From the NCBI RefSeq assembly GCF_001905445.1, contig NZ_LIVQ01000001.1, positions 310,001 to 374,000 on the forward strand: a DNA stretch of 64,000 nucleotides, written 5' to 3'. Numbering within the stretch: position 1 is the stretch's first letter; the number at the start of each line of letters is the position of its first letter. The notes under the pieces are model-generated. The model ran no database searches, had not been told where the DNA came from, and saw nothing but the letters and a program-made list of their open reading frames with translations. A program made the position numbers and the translations under genes. The stretch is from Streptomyces sp. CB00455. Lineage in GTDB: Bacteria; Actinomycetota; Actinomycetes; Streptomycetales; Streptomycetaceae. Shown in pieces: positions 16,599 to 28,729 of this stretch.

Positions 16599-18773
16599 TC
16601 ACGCCGGGGACGGTTCCGCGCCCTCCCGCCCCCCGAACGGCGCCGAGGGGCCGAGGGGCCGCCCGGGAGCGGGCAGGACTACCGGAGCGGCGTCGCGAAC
16701 CGGCTGCTCCCCGGGCCCGCCCGCCGCGCCGGGACCGGGCGGCGCCAGGACGATCACCGAGTCCTCGGGACCGAAGCACACCCGCTCCCGCTTGTCCGGG
16801 TTGATCCGTACGCCGCACGCGGGACGGTCCGCCCCGCCCCTGCCGTCCGCCCCGCCGGTGCCACCCGCGGCGCCGGTGCCACCCGCGGCGCCGGCGCCAC
16901 CCGCGGCGCCGGCGCCACCCGTGGCGGCCTCGCCGTCCGCTCGGTTCGCGCGGACCGTGTGCAGCCGGTACCCGATGACGCAGTGCCCGCGGCGGCGCCC
17001 GGCCTCCACCACCGTCGCGTAGCCGACGGGCCGGCCGGTGAGGACGTAGTCGCCGGCCGGCCGCAGGTGCAGGGTGTCGCCGGTGGAGGCGAACAGGCAG
17101 TCGAAGACGGCGGCGAGGTTCCCGTCCTCGGCGATCTGCGTCATCAGCAGGCTGATCAGGCGGCTGCCGACGATGAAGTCGGCGCCCTCCCGCGCGGGTG
17201 CGAGCAGCCGGTTGCGGTCGTCGGCCATCTCGGTCACCACGGCCAGTTCACGGCCCTCGGCCTCCTCCAGGGCCCGCAGGTGCAGCAGCGTCACCAAGGT
17301 CCGGTCGTCGCCGGCGAGGGGGACGCCCCCCGCCTCCGGGCCGTCGTAGCCCAGGACGACGGCCCGGTCGAAGGTCAGCACGTCGAGCCCGGCCAGCACG
17401 TCCGGGTCGGTCACGTCGCCGTCGAGGACGGTGACCGGCATCCGCCGCCCCGGCAGGCGGGCGCAACGGCCGGCCTCGCCGAGGTGATCCGCGCCCTCCG
17501 CCATCACGACCAGCACGGAACCTTCGGGCACCCCGCCGTCGAGCTGCTCGATGATGCGCGGCGCTCGGGGGTTCCAGCCGAGCAGCAGGAACCGTTCCGG
17601 AGCCCGCGGCGCGGGCGGCGCCGCGACGATAGCGTCGTGGTCGACGGGCAGCGGCACCCGGGACGGGACCGCCGTGTCGTCGTCCTCGGTGATGACCACG
17701 ATCCGGTCCTCCGCGCCGAGCACGCTCTCGCAGGGCGGGTTCAGCTCGACCCGTCCGCCGGCGCGCAGCAGACCGATCACGCTGGAGTCGGCGTACGCCG
17801 ACAGGAGGGCGCCGAAGGTGCTTCCGGCGAGGGGGCCCGCGGGCACCGTGTAGATCTCGTCCCCGTCGAAGTCGAGCAGTTCACGGTAGACGAGCGAGAG
17901 CCCGGGCTCGCAGGACGTCCGCGCGATCAGCCGGGCGGTGACGTCCTCGATGTTCAGCACGTGCCCGTGCGGCCCGGCGGCGAGATCGGCGGCCCGTTTG
18001 TGCCGCCCGTCGCGCACCGCGGCGACCACGCCGGGCCGGCCCCGTCCGCGGACCGCCGCCTCCAGCGCGAGGAGCGTCTTCACCACGTGGGCGTCGCCGT
18101 TCTCCCCGTCGTGGGTCAGGACCAGCACGGCGCGGGCGGTCTCGGGCGTGACCAGGGAGACGAGGGCGGGATCAGTGGTCACCCCGCTGCGGCAGATCAG
18201 CCGGGTCCGGCCCAGCCGTCCCACGGCGGTGCCGATCTCGTCCTCCATCTCCGCCTTGTCCTTGGGGCCGAGGACGGCGAGGACCGCGCGGCGCCGGTTG
18301 GCATTGGCCGCGACCAGCTCGGAGACGATCGGGAAGACCTGGTCGGACCAGCCGAGCAGGACCGTGTGCCCCGCCTCCAGGACGGTGGAACGGCCGCGCC
18401 GCAGGGCGAGCACCTTGTCGTTGAGGCCGGTGGTGATCAGGCTGACGAGCGTCGAGACGAACAGCAGCGCGACCAGCGCCAGGACCACCGAGAGGAGCAC
18501 GTACAGGGGACTGCCGACCGCGCCCCCGATCTTCAGGGTCTGGCCGACGCTCACCCACACGGCCAGGGCCCGGCCCGAGAGGGTGGTGGGACCGTCCTTG
18601 TCGGCCCACACCAGCGCCGTGCTGGCCGGTACGACGACGGCCAGGCACATCAGCACGAGCCAGCCGATCAGCACTGCTGTTCCGCGGGCCACTATGGTGT
18701 CGAACCAGTAGCGGGTGCGGGACCAGGCGGGTGCCGGTCGTTCTGTGCGTACGCGGGACTCGGGTCCTGACAA
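16599..18773 (-). CDS. CASTOR/POLLUX-like putative ion channel with NAD-binding (RCK-like) domains
   Basis: 724 residues if started at the TTG at 18773 (GAGGAA upstream); the frame is open to a GTG at 18905, so the start is uncertain. Two membrane helices (TAVLIGWLVLMCLAVVVPAS; LYVLLSVVLALVALLFVSTL) flank a loop like the pore of the CASTOR/POLLUX family. Then come NAD-binding-like domains: VLLGWSDQVFPIVSELVAAN, and later ERFLLLGWNPRAPRIIEQLD. This family includes nuclear cation channels of plants and uncharacterised bacterial homologues. The C-terminus has a Gly/Ala-Thr repeat encoded by an 18-bp tandem repeat and a Pro-rich tail. Predicted inner-membrane cation channel gated by cytosolic ligand. 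Confidence 0.82.
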   Translation of the reverse strand: MSGPESRVRTERPAPAWSRTRYWFDTIVARGTAVLIGWLVLMCLAVVVPASTALVWADKDGPTTLSGRALAVWVSVGQTLKIGGAVGSPLYVLLSVVLALVALLFVSTLVSLITTGLNDKVLALRRGRSTVLEAGHTVLLGWSDQVFPIVSELVAANANRRRAVLAVLGPKDKAEMEDEIGTAVGRLGRTRLICRSGVTTDPALVSLVTPETARAVLVLTHDGENGDAHVVKTLLALEAAVRGRGRPGVVAAVRDGRHKRAADLAAGPHGHVLNIEDVTARLIARTSCEPGLSLVYRELLDFDGDEIYTVPAGPLAGSTFGALLSAYADSSVIGLLRAGGRVELNPPCESVLGAEDRIVVITEDDDTAVPSRVPLPVDHDAIVAAPPAPRAPERFLLLGWNPRAPRIIEQLDGGVPEGSVLVVMAEGADHLGEAGRCARLPGRRMPVTVLDGDVTDPDVLAGLDVLTFDRAVVLGYDGPEAGGVPLAGDDRTLVTLLHLRALEEAEGRELAVVTEMADDRNRLLAPAREGADFIVGSRLISLLMTQIAEDGNLAAVFDCLFASTGDTLHLRPAGDYVLTGRPVGYATVVEAGRRRGHCVIGYRLHTVRANRADGEAATGGAGAAGGAGAAGGTGAAGGTGGADGRGGADRPACGVRINPDKRERVCFGPEDSVIVLAPPGPGAAGGPGEQPVRDAAPVVLPAPGRPLGPSAPFGGREGAEPSPA
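16861..16932 (+). repeat. 18-bp tandem repeat (4 units) in the channel gene
   Basis: Unit ccacccgcggcgccggtg; units 1-3 differ at one position, the fourth is diverged. On the coding strand it encodes a Gly/Ala/Thr six-residue repeat near the channel's C-terminus. Copy number is likely variable between strains. Confidence 0.8.
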
Positions 18774-19047
18774 CCGGCGTTCCTCGGTCTGGATGGCGTG
18801 GCGGGCGCGCCGCCGTGCCACGGGCCACCCGGCACCGGCAAGTCGGTGCAGGCTGCACTTTAACGTGGCGTCACGGTCCGCAATGGACAGACCGGCAAAA
18901 CTCACCCGCCGCGTGACGAATAGGACGTGCTTTCGACCCCGAAGGCGGCGGTCGCACGGGGGCGCTGCCGGGTCTTGGTGTCCGTCGGGGTCGTCGCCAT
19001 CCGGGGAGCCCCGAGCCGTCGTCAGACCGCGGGCCTCCGAGCCGTCG

Positions 19048-19779
19048 TCAGGCCGAGGCGGTCCAGGCGGTCGTCAGCCCGTCCAGCCACGCGGGCGGCA
19101 GTTCGGCGGCGTCCCACTCCTCCCGCAGCCCCTGCTCCGCGGTGACGAGCCGCTCCAGCACGGCGACGCTCGTGGCGGAGTGGACCAGCGAATAGCGACC
19201 GTGCACCGCGATGGAGCTGCCGGGACCGAACGCGGCGAACAGCCGCTCCAGCCTGGCCCGGTGCACCGTGGCGAACTCCGTCAGCCGGCCGGCGTACCCG
19301 GCCCGCTGCCGGGGGCTCATCGTGCCGAGGACCGCGGCGAGCACCTCCGCCGTCACCTCGGGATCCAGCTCCGAGTCCGTGGTGAAGGACAGGTACAGCG
19401 GCGTGACCGCCACCTGCGCCCGCTCCACCTCCATGCGTCCGGGCCGCGGACGCTCCTGCGCCGGACCGGCCTGCTCGTCCGCCCCCACGACCCGCCGCAG
19501 GGTCCGCTCGGCTACGGCGGCGAGCTCCTCCAGGAGATCGCCGGAGCCGTCGAGCCAGCCCGACTCGTACGCCTCGCCCTTGTCCCCCGGGGCGCTCCGC
19601 TCACCGCCGGCCAGCTCCTCGTGTGCGAGGGCCAGCGCACCCGCCTCCACGAGCCCGATCAGTTCCTGCGCGTCATCGGAGGGGACCCCGGCACGGGCGA
19701 GGAGTTGCAGCAGCGTCGTCCTCGCGTTGTCGACACTGACTTCGTCCGGCCACTGCCGTCCCTCGTCGGCCGCGCTCAT
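19048..19779 (-). CDS. Unrecognised mostly helical protein
   Basis: 243 residues from the ATG at 19779, preceded by GAGGAGG. No signal peptide or membrane segment. The N-terminal part is acidic and helical (ARTTLLQLLARAGVPSDDAQELIGL). The middle has a polar linker. The C-terminal half (EVTAEVLAAVLGTMSPRQRAGYAGRL to LTTAWTASA) is again helical. I do not recognise the family. Its nearest same-strand neighbour is the channel gene 275 bp downstream. Confidence 0.7.
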   Translation of the reverse strand: MSAADEGRQWPDEVSVDNARTTLLQLLARAGVPSDDAQELIGLVEAGALALAHEELAGGERSAPGDKGEAYESGWLDGSGDLLEELAAVAERTLRRVVGADEQAGPAQERPRPGRMEVERAQVAVTPLYLSFTTDSELDPEVTAEVLAAVLGTMSPRQRAGYAGRLTEFATVHRARLERLFAAFGPGSSIAVHGRYSLVHSATSVAVLERLVTAEQGLREEWDAAELPPAWLDGLTTAWTASA

Positions 19780-19987
19780 CGGGTCCTCCTCGTGGTTCGG
19801 GTGGTGCGGTATGCGCACGCGCGATCCTTCCCTTCGCCCTTCCAACGCCCGGAGGCCGGGCTGTGCTCCCGGTCCGTGCTCCCCCGGCGGCGCGGCCGCC
19901 TCCGAGGAGGGGGGACCCCCGGCGCCTGCCACCGGCCCGCCTGCTCCCCCTGGTGCTGTGACCGGAAAGGTTCACCGGGTCGCGGCA

Positions 19988-20239
19988 CTAGCCTACGAAG
20001 TCGGGCTCCGGTGCGACCGGGACGATCGCGTACTGGGGGCACGGCGCGACGAAACACTGCTTGGGCTCGGGAACGCAGGCGGAGCCTTCGGGCACCGCGA
20101 CACCGGCGCAAGGACCGCTGAACGGGGGTCCGGGTTCCGCGTGCGCCGGACCGGGGGCGGCGAACAGCAACGGAGCGACGATCAGCGGCAGACCGGCTGC
20201 GAACCGAGCGGACGTACGGGTCGGTCGGGGCTTCTTCAT
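19988..20239 (-). CDS. Small secreted cysteine-containing protein
   Basis: 83 residues from the ATG at 20239; a GTG eight codons upstream is possible, and neither has a clear ribosome-binding site. Signal peptide MKKPRPTRTSARFAAG plus LPLIVAPLLFAA, cleavage at AHA. The mature 50 residues contain four cysteines (PCAGVAVPEGSACVPEPKQC and APCPQY), suggesting two disulfides. No known family; an extracellular role is inferred from the signal only. Confidence 0.65.
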   Translation of the reverse strand: MKKPRPTRTSARFAAGLPLIVAPLLFAAPGPAHAEPGPPFSGPCAGVAVPEGSACVPEPKQCFVAPCPQYAIVPVAPEPDFVG

Positions 20240-20375
20240 GGGCCGCAGCCAAGCACGGCGCACCGTTCGCGGACGCTCAGGCGCGGCGGCGCTTCACTCA
20301 CGGGGGTGGGGTCGGCCGGCTCCGGCCACCCGCCCGTGGGCCCCGGCGTCCCGGCTCAGTCGTCCGCGCCCCGCG

Positions 20376-20711
20376 TCACCCGCCGGTGGATCCCCCGCTG
20401 AGCGCGTCCCGGCCCTTTTCCTTCACCTGCTTCAAGGCGTCGTAGTACGCCTCGAGGTAGGCGGCGTCCTCCAGGCCCTCGCAGCCGGCGGGGCGCGGCT
20501 GTGCCTGCAGCCGGCCGGGATCCGTCGCGGCCTGGCCGGCTATGGCCCTCACGCAGGTTTCCTTCTGCCCGTCCGCCTTCGGTGCCGGTGACGTGGTGGG
20601 CGGCGCCGACGGCGGGACCGCCGGCCCGGGGTCGGTACTGCCGCCGCTGGAGCAGCCGGCCAGGACGGCGGCGAGGACGAGGGCCGCCGTCACGGTGCGG
20701 GTGGTACGCAT
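20376..20711 (-). CDS. Small lipoprotein
   Basis: 111 residues from the ATG at 20711, which has GGAGGG five bases upstream. Lipoprotein signal with lipobox VLAGC, cysteine at about residue 20, then a Pro/Ser/Thr linker. The globular remainder (about 50-111) has two cysteines (KETCVRAIAG and AGCEGL) and a helix LEAYYDALKQVKEKGRDAL. Function unknown; surface-exposed. Confidence 0.72.
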   Translation of the reverse strand: MRTTRTVTAALVLAAVLAGCSSGGSTDPGPAVPPSAPPTTSPAPKADGQKETCVRAIAGQAATDPGRLQAQPRPAGCEGLEDAAYLEAYYDALKQVKEKGRDALSGGSTGG

Positions 20712-20902
20712 GGGTCCCTCCAAGGATCCGGGTGGGTGGCATCATGCCGCGTGCACGGCAGTCCGGCGAGAGGGTTCCGGTAGCGACCGGGGGGCGGACC
20801 GGCGGCCTCTCGCCCCGGCCCGGACCCCGCGCCCCCGGTGCACGCGGCTGTCCGGCCTACGGGGTTGTCCGGCCGAGCGCGCCGCGACGAACGGGGCCCG
20901 GT

Positions 20903-22156
20903 TCACGTACGGCCCGCGGCCCGTTCCTGTTCGCCGCTCCCCCGCGGCGCGTCCGCGCGGCGCGGGAGCAGCAGCGGGGTGGCCAGCAGGAGGACGCCGG
21001 CGGCCGCGATCGCGCTGCGGGTGCCGGTGAGAGCGGCCAGCAGGCCCCAGGCGGCGGTCAGGGCCGCGATGGCCAGGCTGCTGCTGATCGACCAGGCGGC
21101 CAGGGTACGGGCGGTCCGTTCGGGATCGGTGTGGTCGAGCCGGTAGGTGGCCAGCACCGGATTGAAGATGCCGCAGCAGGTCACCAGGCCGAGCTGGACG
21201 GCGATGACGAGCGCCATCCCGGGGACACCGGGCTGGACGAACGCCAGTGGGAGGGGCCAGCACGCGCGCAGGGCCCCGGCGGTGCGCATCACCTTGTGCT
21301 GCCCGAACCGCGCCGCCAGGCGGCGGGCGACCCGCGAGCCGACGAGGCCGCCGACGCACGGGGCCGCGAACACGAGACCGTACTGCCAGGGTGCGAAGCC
21401 GAGGTGGCCCAGCAGGAGGACGGCGAGCAGCGGCTCGGAGGCCATGATCAGGCCGTTGACCACGATCGCGTTGAGGAACAGCGGGCGCAGCGTGGGGTGG
21501 GTGAGGATGTGGCGCCATCCTTCGAGCAGGTCGCGGGCCCGCAGCCGCGACCCGCCGGTGCGCGCGGGAGGGGGCTGTTCGCTCCCGCCGATCGCACTGA
21601 GGCCCAGCGCCGAGAGCAGGTAGCTGACGGCGTCGGCGACCAGGGTCGCCACCGGGCCGAACAGCCCGGTGGCGGCCCCGCCGAGGGGTGGTCCGATCAT
21701 GGTCGCGGACCACGTGGTGGACTCGAACCGGCTGTTGGCGACGAGCAGGTCCCCCGGCGGCACGAGCGCCTTGAGGTACGCGCCGCCGGCCGCCCGGAAG
21801 GCGATGTCCGCCGCGGCGACCACGACGGACACGACGAGGAGCTGGACGAAGCCGAGCAGGCCGAGTGCGAACGCGGCGGGGACGCTCATCAGCGCGAGGA
21901 ACCGGGTCACGTCCATGGCCACCATGACCGGCCGTTTGCGGCGGAACTCCACCCATGGGCCGAGGGGCACCGCCACCACGGCTCCGACCGCCCGCCCCAC
22001 CGCGGCCAGTGCCGCCACCTGGGCCGGGCCGGAGTGCAGCACGAGGACCGCGATCAAGGAGAACGCGCCGAACCCCAGCCCCGTGCCGTACGAGCTGACC
22101 GCGAACGACGCCCACAGCCACCCGAACCGCCGTCCCAGCGCCCGCCTGCCCGTCAT
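20903..22156 (-). CDS. MFS transporter
   Basis: 417 residues with about 12 hydrophobic segments. The loop 2-3 motif appears in the degenerate form GPWVEFRRKRPVMVAMD, and a second-half GSRVARRLAARFGQHK mirrors it. The overall pattern matches the MFS_3/enterobactin-exporter-like group of efflux proteins. A drug or siderophore exporter role is inference from the family. Divergent from the DUF4916 gene; no regulator nearby. Confidence 0.88.
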   Translation of the reverse strand: MTGRRALGRRFGWLWASFAVSSYGTGLGFGAFSLIAVLVLHSGPAQVAALAAVGRAVGAVVAVPLGPWVEFRRKRPVMVAMDVTRFLALMSVPAAFALGLLGFVQLLVVSVVVAAADIAFRAAGGAYLKALVPPGDLLVANSRFESTTWSATMIGPPLGGAATGLFGPVATLVADAVSYLLSALGLSAIGGSEQPPPARTGGSRLRARDLLEGWRHILTHPTLRPLFLNAIVVNGLIMASEPLLAVLLLGHLGFAPWQYGLVFAAPCVGGLVGSRVARRLAARFGQHKVMRTAGALRACWPLPLAFVQPGVPGMALVIAVQLGLVTCCGIFNPVLATYRLDHTDPERTARTLAAWSISSSLAIAALTAAWGLLAALTGTRSAIAAAGVLLLATPLLLPRRADAPRGSGEQERAAGRT

Positions 22157-22332
22157 GCCCCCGCACTCCTCCGCCGATCCGGCCGACCACGCGCCGTCGA
22201 CATCCGCGCCGTGACATCAAAGCGACTGGCAGGGGCCGAGGGCAAACCACCGGCCGGCCGGGGAGGCCGGACCCACCGGCCGGCGACGCGGCCCCACCCG
22301 GGCAGCCAGGCCCTTCCCTGCCGCGTGAACCA

Positions 22333-22404
22333 CCCGGATCAGCCGTATCTCCCGGATCAGCCGTATTTCCCGGATCGCCCGGATCACCCGCGGATCGCCC
22401 GGAT
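22333..22404. repeat. Iterated 15-18 bp GGATC-centred repeats
   Basis: cccggatcagccgtat occurs twice (about 22333 and 22350), followed by three shorter cccggatc(g/a)-cc units and a final GGAT. Located 55-125 bp upstream of the DUF4916 start, so the array could bind a regulator or be an expandable simple repeat. Confidence 0.6.
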
Positions 22405-22445
22405 GCGAACTGGTGCGCACTCCTGCGGGCGCCACACCGGGAAAG

Positions 22446-22451
22446 TATGAT
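22446..22451 (+). promoter_or_regulatory. Leaderless -10 element (TATGAT)
   Basis: TATGAT ends six bases before the ATG at 22458, placing the transcript start at the start codon. There is no ribosome-binding site between them. Confidence 0.6.
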
Positions 22452-22457
22452 CAAGCA

Positions 22458-22994
22458 ATGTCTGACATGACCGAGACCACGCCCGGCTGGCTCAGCACGG
22501 ATGAGCTGGAGATGGCCAGGGCTCGAATGCCGATCCTGTACGTCGAGGCCGTGCCCGTGCGCGTCGACGAGAGCGGTGAAGTCACGAGCATCGGGCTGCT
22601 GCTGCGCATAGGTCCGGACGGAACGGTCAGCCGAACCCTGGTGTCCGGCCGCGTCCTGCATCACGAGCGGGTCCGTGACGCGCTGCTGCGCCATCTGGAG
22701 AAGGACCTCGGCCCGGTGGCCCTGCCCCGTGTTCCCGCCTCGCTCCAGCCGTTCACGGTCGCCGAGTACTTCCCCACGGCGGGCGTCACCGCCTACCACG
22801 ACCCGCGCCAGCACGCGGTCTCCCTCGCCTACATCGTGCCGGTGAGCGGCGACTGCCGGCCCCGGCAGGACGCGCTGGACCTGGTCTGGTTCAGCCCCCG
22901 GGAGGCGGCCTCTGCCGCCCTGCAGAACGAGATGCCCGGTGGACACGGGGTGCTTCTGAAGCAGGCGCTCGCGCACGCCGGGCACGCCTACTGA
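22458..22994 (+). CDS. DUF4916 / NUDIX-like family protein
   Basis: 178 residues. The sequence GWLSTDELEMARARMPILYVEAVPVRVD begins a NUDIX-like fold seen in actinobacterial DUF4916 proteins. The conventional Nudix box is not visible: the expected region reads RVLHHERVRDALLRHLEKDLGP, lacking the REUxEE signature, so hydrolase activity is doubtful. LAYIVPVSGDCRPRQDALDLVWFSPREA is a typical late strand-helix. The start was chosen because a TATGAT element precedes it. Confidence 0.75.
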   Translation: MSDMTETTPGWLSTDELEMARARMPILYVEAVPVRVDESGEVTSIGLLLRIGPDGTVSRTLVSGRVLHHERVRDALLRHLEKDLGPVALPRVPASLQPFTVAEYFPTAGVTAYHDPRQHAVSLAYIVPVSGDCRPRQDALDLVWFSPREAASAALQNEMPGGHGVLLKQALAHAGHAY

Positions 22995-23117
22995 GCACCC
23001 CTGGCCACTGCCCGTACGGCGGGACCCGCCGCCGGCAGGCCCGACGTTGCCGGCGTTCCCCGTACGGTCCCTATCATCGGGTCGTACGGATGACGGCAGA
23101 GCTGGAGGCAGCCGACG

Positions 23118-23522
23118 GTGTTCTCGGTAGACATCAGGCCCGCCGGGCCGGCATGTGTGGTCGCGCTGCGCGGGGAGCTGGACTTCGAAAGCGTCGTGCA
23201 GCTCCAGGAGGCGGCCGAGTCGGTGCTGACGGCGCCCTCCCGGCCGGTGCTGGCCGTGATCGACTGCACCGAACTGGACTTCTGCGATTCGTCCGGCATC
23301 GGCAGCCTGGTCAGGATCTACCAGCGGCAGTCCGCACACGGCGGTGAGCTGCGTCTGGCGGCCGTCCCCGGTTCGGTGGCCCGGGTCCTCACCCTGACGG
23401 GACTGGACCAGGCGATCGGCGTGTACGCCACCTTGCAGGACGCGCTGACCGTCGACGGCGGCACGCGGGGAGGCGGCTCCCAGGGCGCCGGGTCCGCAGA
23501 CGGTGAGAAGGCCGAGCGGTGA
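23118..23522 (+). CDS. STAS-domain anti-sigma factor antagonist
   Basis: 134 residues from a GTG with GGAGG upstream. The STAS core VIDCTELDFCDSSGIGSLVRIYQ carries the phosphorylatable serine in DSSG. The C-terminal 25 residues (GGTRGGGSQGAGSADGEKAER) are disordered. Its stop overlaps the next start (GTGA), tying it to the PAS-GAF-PP2C phosphatase, which would dephosphorylate a STAS partner and so release a sigma factor from its anti-sigma kinase. Confidence 0.93.
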   Translation: MFSVDIRPAGPACVVALRGELDFESVVQLQEAAESVLTAPSRPVLAVIDCTELDFCDSSGIGSLVRIYQRQSAHGGELRLAAVPGSVARVLTLTGLDQAIGVYATLQDALTVDGGTRGGGSQGAGSADGEKAER

Positions 23523-25759
23523 CCCCCACTCCTGGAAAGCAGCTTCCGCCGGCCGCCGGACCGGACGCCGGGCGGCGGACGGTGCGCCTCGACGGCAGCG
23601 CGGAGGACGATCTCCGGGGTCTGTTCGGTCAGTCCACCGCCGTCTTCGCCTCCCTGGCCGGGCCCGCCCACATGGTGGAGGCCGCCAACGCGGCGTTCTT
23701 CACCGCGATCGGCGGTGGCGACCGCGCCCGTACCGGGGTGCCGATCGGGCAGCTGATGCCGGAGCTCGCCGGGCAGGGGTTCCTCGCGCTGCTGGACCAG
23801 GTCTACCGCACCGGCCGGCGGCATACGGGGCGCGACGCCCGGATCCTGCTGGGGACCGGCTCCGCCGCGCGCGAGGCGTTCTTCGACTTCACCTACGAGC
23901 CCCGGCTGGACGCGGGCGCCAACGTCATCGGCGTGCGCGTCATCGGCGTGGAGACCACCCAGGTCAAGCAGGCCCAGCGGCTGACGGCCGAGCACCGCGC
24001 CCTGCTGGAGCAGATAGCCCGACAGGCCCCGCTGGAGCAGGTCCTGGAGGGCATGGCCCGCACGATCGAGGACCTCACGCCGGACGAGGTGCTCGTCTCC
24101 GTGCTCCTCGCCGACGCCGACGGCCTGCACCTGCGTCACGGCGCAGCCCCCAGCCTTCCCGACTTCTACAACAAGGCCATCGACGGCATCGCCACGGGCG
24201 ACGGCGTCGGTTCCTGCGGCACCGCGGCCCACCGGCGGCAGATGGTGATCGTCACCGACATCGCCAACGACCCGTTCTGGGACGACTTCCGGGACCTGGC
24301 CGAGCAGGCGGACGTGGCCGCGTGCTGGTCCACCCCCATCCTGGCCCGCGACGGATCCCTGCTGGGCACCTTCGCGATGTACCACCGCACCCCGCGCGCT
24401 CCGCAGGACACCGATCTCGCCCTCGCCCGGGTCTTCGCCGGCACCGCCGCCCTGGCCATCGAGCGCCACCAGGCCGAACAGGCCCGTCTCGCCGCCGAAG
24501 CCAGCGAGAAGGCCGCCCGCAAGGATCTGGCCTTCCTGCTGGAGGCCAGTACCGCGCTGACCTCCCACCTGGATCCGGCCCACACCCTTGAACGTCTGGC
24601 GGCTTTCTGCGCGCCCGCGCTGGCGCCGCTGTGCGTCATCGACGTCGTGGACGCCGGCCGCCTGCGGCGCATCGCCACCGCCGCGCCCAGCCCCGGCGCT
24701 CAAGCGCTGCTCGCCTCCCGGCTCCCCCTCTACGAAGCCGGCGACGACGCCATCTCCCGCGTCCTGGCCACCGGCCTGACCGAAGTCTCCCGCCGCGGCC
24801 CCGGCGGCCCCGGACCGACCCCGTGGCACGAGCTGGAGGTGACTGGCTACCTGTGCGTCCCCCTCCTCGACCGCGGCCGGGCCTTCGGCACCATGACGCT
24901 GCTGTCCACCGGCGCGCACACCCTGGACGGCCACACCATCGCCCTGGCCGAGGAGATCGCCCGCCGCGCCGCCTCCGCGGCCCTCAACGCCCGCCAGTAC
25001 GACCAGCGCGTCACCCTCGCCCGCGACCTGCAAGCCGGGCTCCTCCTGGCCGAGGTGCCCGCCGTGCCCGGCGCGGACATCGCCACGTACTACTCCCCCG
25101 CCGGTGAGGGGCTCGACATCGGCGGCGACTTCTACGACGTCTTCCCCCTCGCCGACGGCACCTGGGCCTTCATGCTCGGGGACGTCTGCGGGCGCGGCGC
25201 CTTCGCCGCCACCACCACCGCGCTGGTCCGCCACACCGCGCGCGCCGTCGCGCCCTTGCTCGCCGGCCCCGATGCGGTCGTCCGCGCCGTCAACAAGGCC
25301 CTCCACGACCGCCCCGACAGTCACAACACCGGCTTCGTCACCCTGGTCTACGGTCACCTCACCCCCGGCGCGGACGGGCTCGACATCGCCCTCGTCCGCG
25401 CCGGCCACACCTTCCCCGTCCACCTCGACGCCGGGCACACCGCCCGTCCCGTCGCCTGTGAGGGCACCCTCCTGGGCATCACCACCGATCCGCACCTGCC
25501 CGTCCACCACCTCCGGCTGCGCCCCGCCGAAAGTCTGTTGTTCTACACCGACGGCATCACCGAAGCCCGGGACGGCAGCGGTGAGCAGTTCGGCGAGGAT
25601 CGCCTCGTGCAGGCCCTGTCGGGCGGTGGGGGTCACCGCACCGCCGCCGAGGTCATCGACCGCCTCACCCACGCGGTACGCGAGTTCAACGACGCGACCG
25701 ACATCGACGACGACCAGGCCGCCCTCGTGCTGACCGCGACGCCCCCGACAGCGGGGTGA
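23519..25759 (+). CDS. PAS-GAF-GAF-SpoIIE (PP2C) sensor phosphatase
   Basis: 746 residues. A PAS-like domain is at about 35-150. GAF 1 is about 165-325 (FYNKAIDGIATGDGVGSCGT, a typical GAF core). GAF 2 is about 345-495. The PP2C/SpoIIE domain is about 515-742 with YSPAGEGLDIGGDFYDVFPL, FMLGDVCGRGAFAAT and LLFYTDGITEARDG, which contain the metal-binding aspartates. It is cytoplasmic. Input ligand unknown; output is dephosphorylation of a STAS anti-anti-sigma protein, most simply the one encoded immediately upstream. Confidence 0.93.
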   Translation: MTPTPGKQLPPAAGPDAGRRTVRLDGSAEDDLRGLFGQSTAVFASLAGPAHMVEAANAAFFTAIGGGDRARTGVPIGQLMPELAGQGFLALLDQVYRTGRRHTGRDARILLGTGSAAREAFFDFTYEPRLDAGANVIGVRVIGVETTQVKQAQRLTAEHRALLEQIARQAPLEQVLEGMARTIEDLTPDEVLVSVLLADADGLHLRHGAAPSLPDFYNKAIDGIATGDGVGSCGTAAHRRQMVIVTDIANDPFWDDFRDLAEQADVAACWSTPILARDGSLLGTFAMYHRTPRAPQDTDLALARVFAGTAALAIERHQAEQARLAAEASEKAARKDLAFLLEASTALTSHLDPAHTLERLAAFCAPALAPLCVIDVVDAGRLRRIATAAPSPGAQALLASRLPLYEAGDDAISRVLATGLTEVSRRGPGGPGPTPWHELEVTGYLCVPLLDRGRAFGTMTLLSTGAHTLDGHTIALAEEIARRAASAALNARQYDQRVTLARDLQAGLLLAEVPAVPGADIATYYSPAGEGLDIGGDFYDVFPLADGTWAFMLGDVCGRGAFAATTTALVRHTARAVAPLLAGPDAVVRAVNKALHDRPDSHNTGFVTLVYGHLTPGADGLDIALVRAGHTFPVHLDAGHTARPVACEGTLLGITTDPHLPVHHLRLRPAESLLFYTDGITEARDGSGEQFGEDRLVQALSGGGGHRTAAEVIDRLTHAVREFNDATDIDDDQAALVLTATPPTAG

Positions 25760-25870
25760 CGGCCCCGGCGCGCTTCTTCGATCCGCTGCGGACCCGGCCG
25801 GCGGCAGCGGGTGCGGCGGCGCTGACCGCCGGCGCGGGGCTGGGGCTCCGGGACGCCGGCGGGAGGTCGC

Positions 25871-28704
<2,834 letters not shown>

Positions 28705-28729
28705 CGGGCGCGGCCCGTGCTGTCTCCCG

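Larger units (their letters stand above)
22157..22457. other. Divergent intergenic region with iterated GGAT motif
   Basis: 301 bp between the MFS start and the DUF4916 start. The right part contains iterated ccggatcagccgtat-type units and the leaderless promoter of the rightward gene. No gene is seen. Confidence 0.5.
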
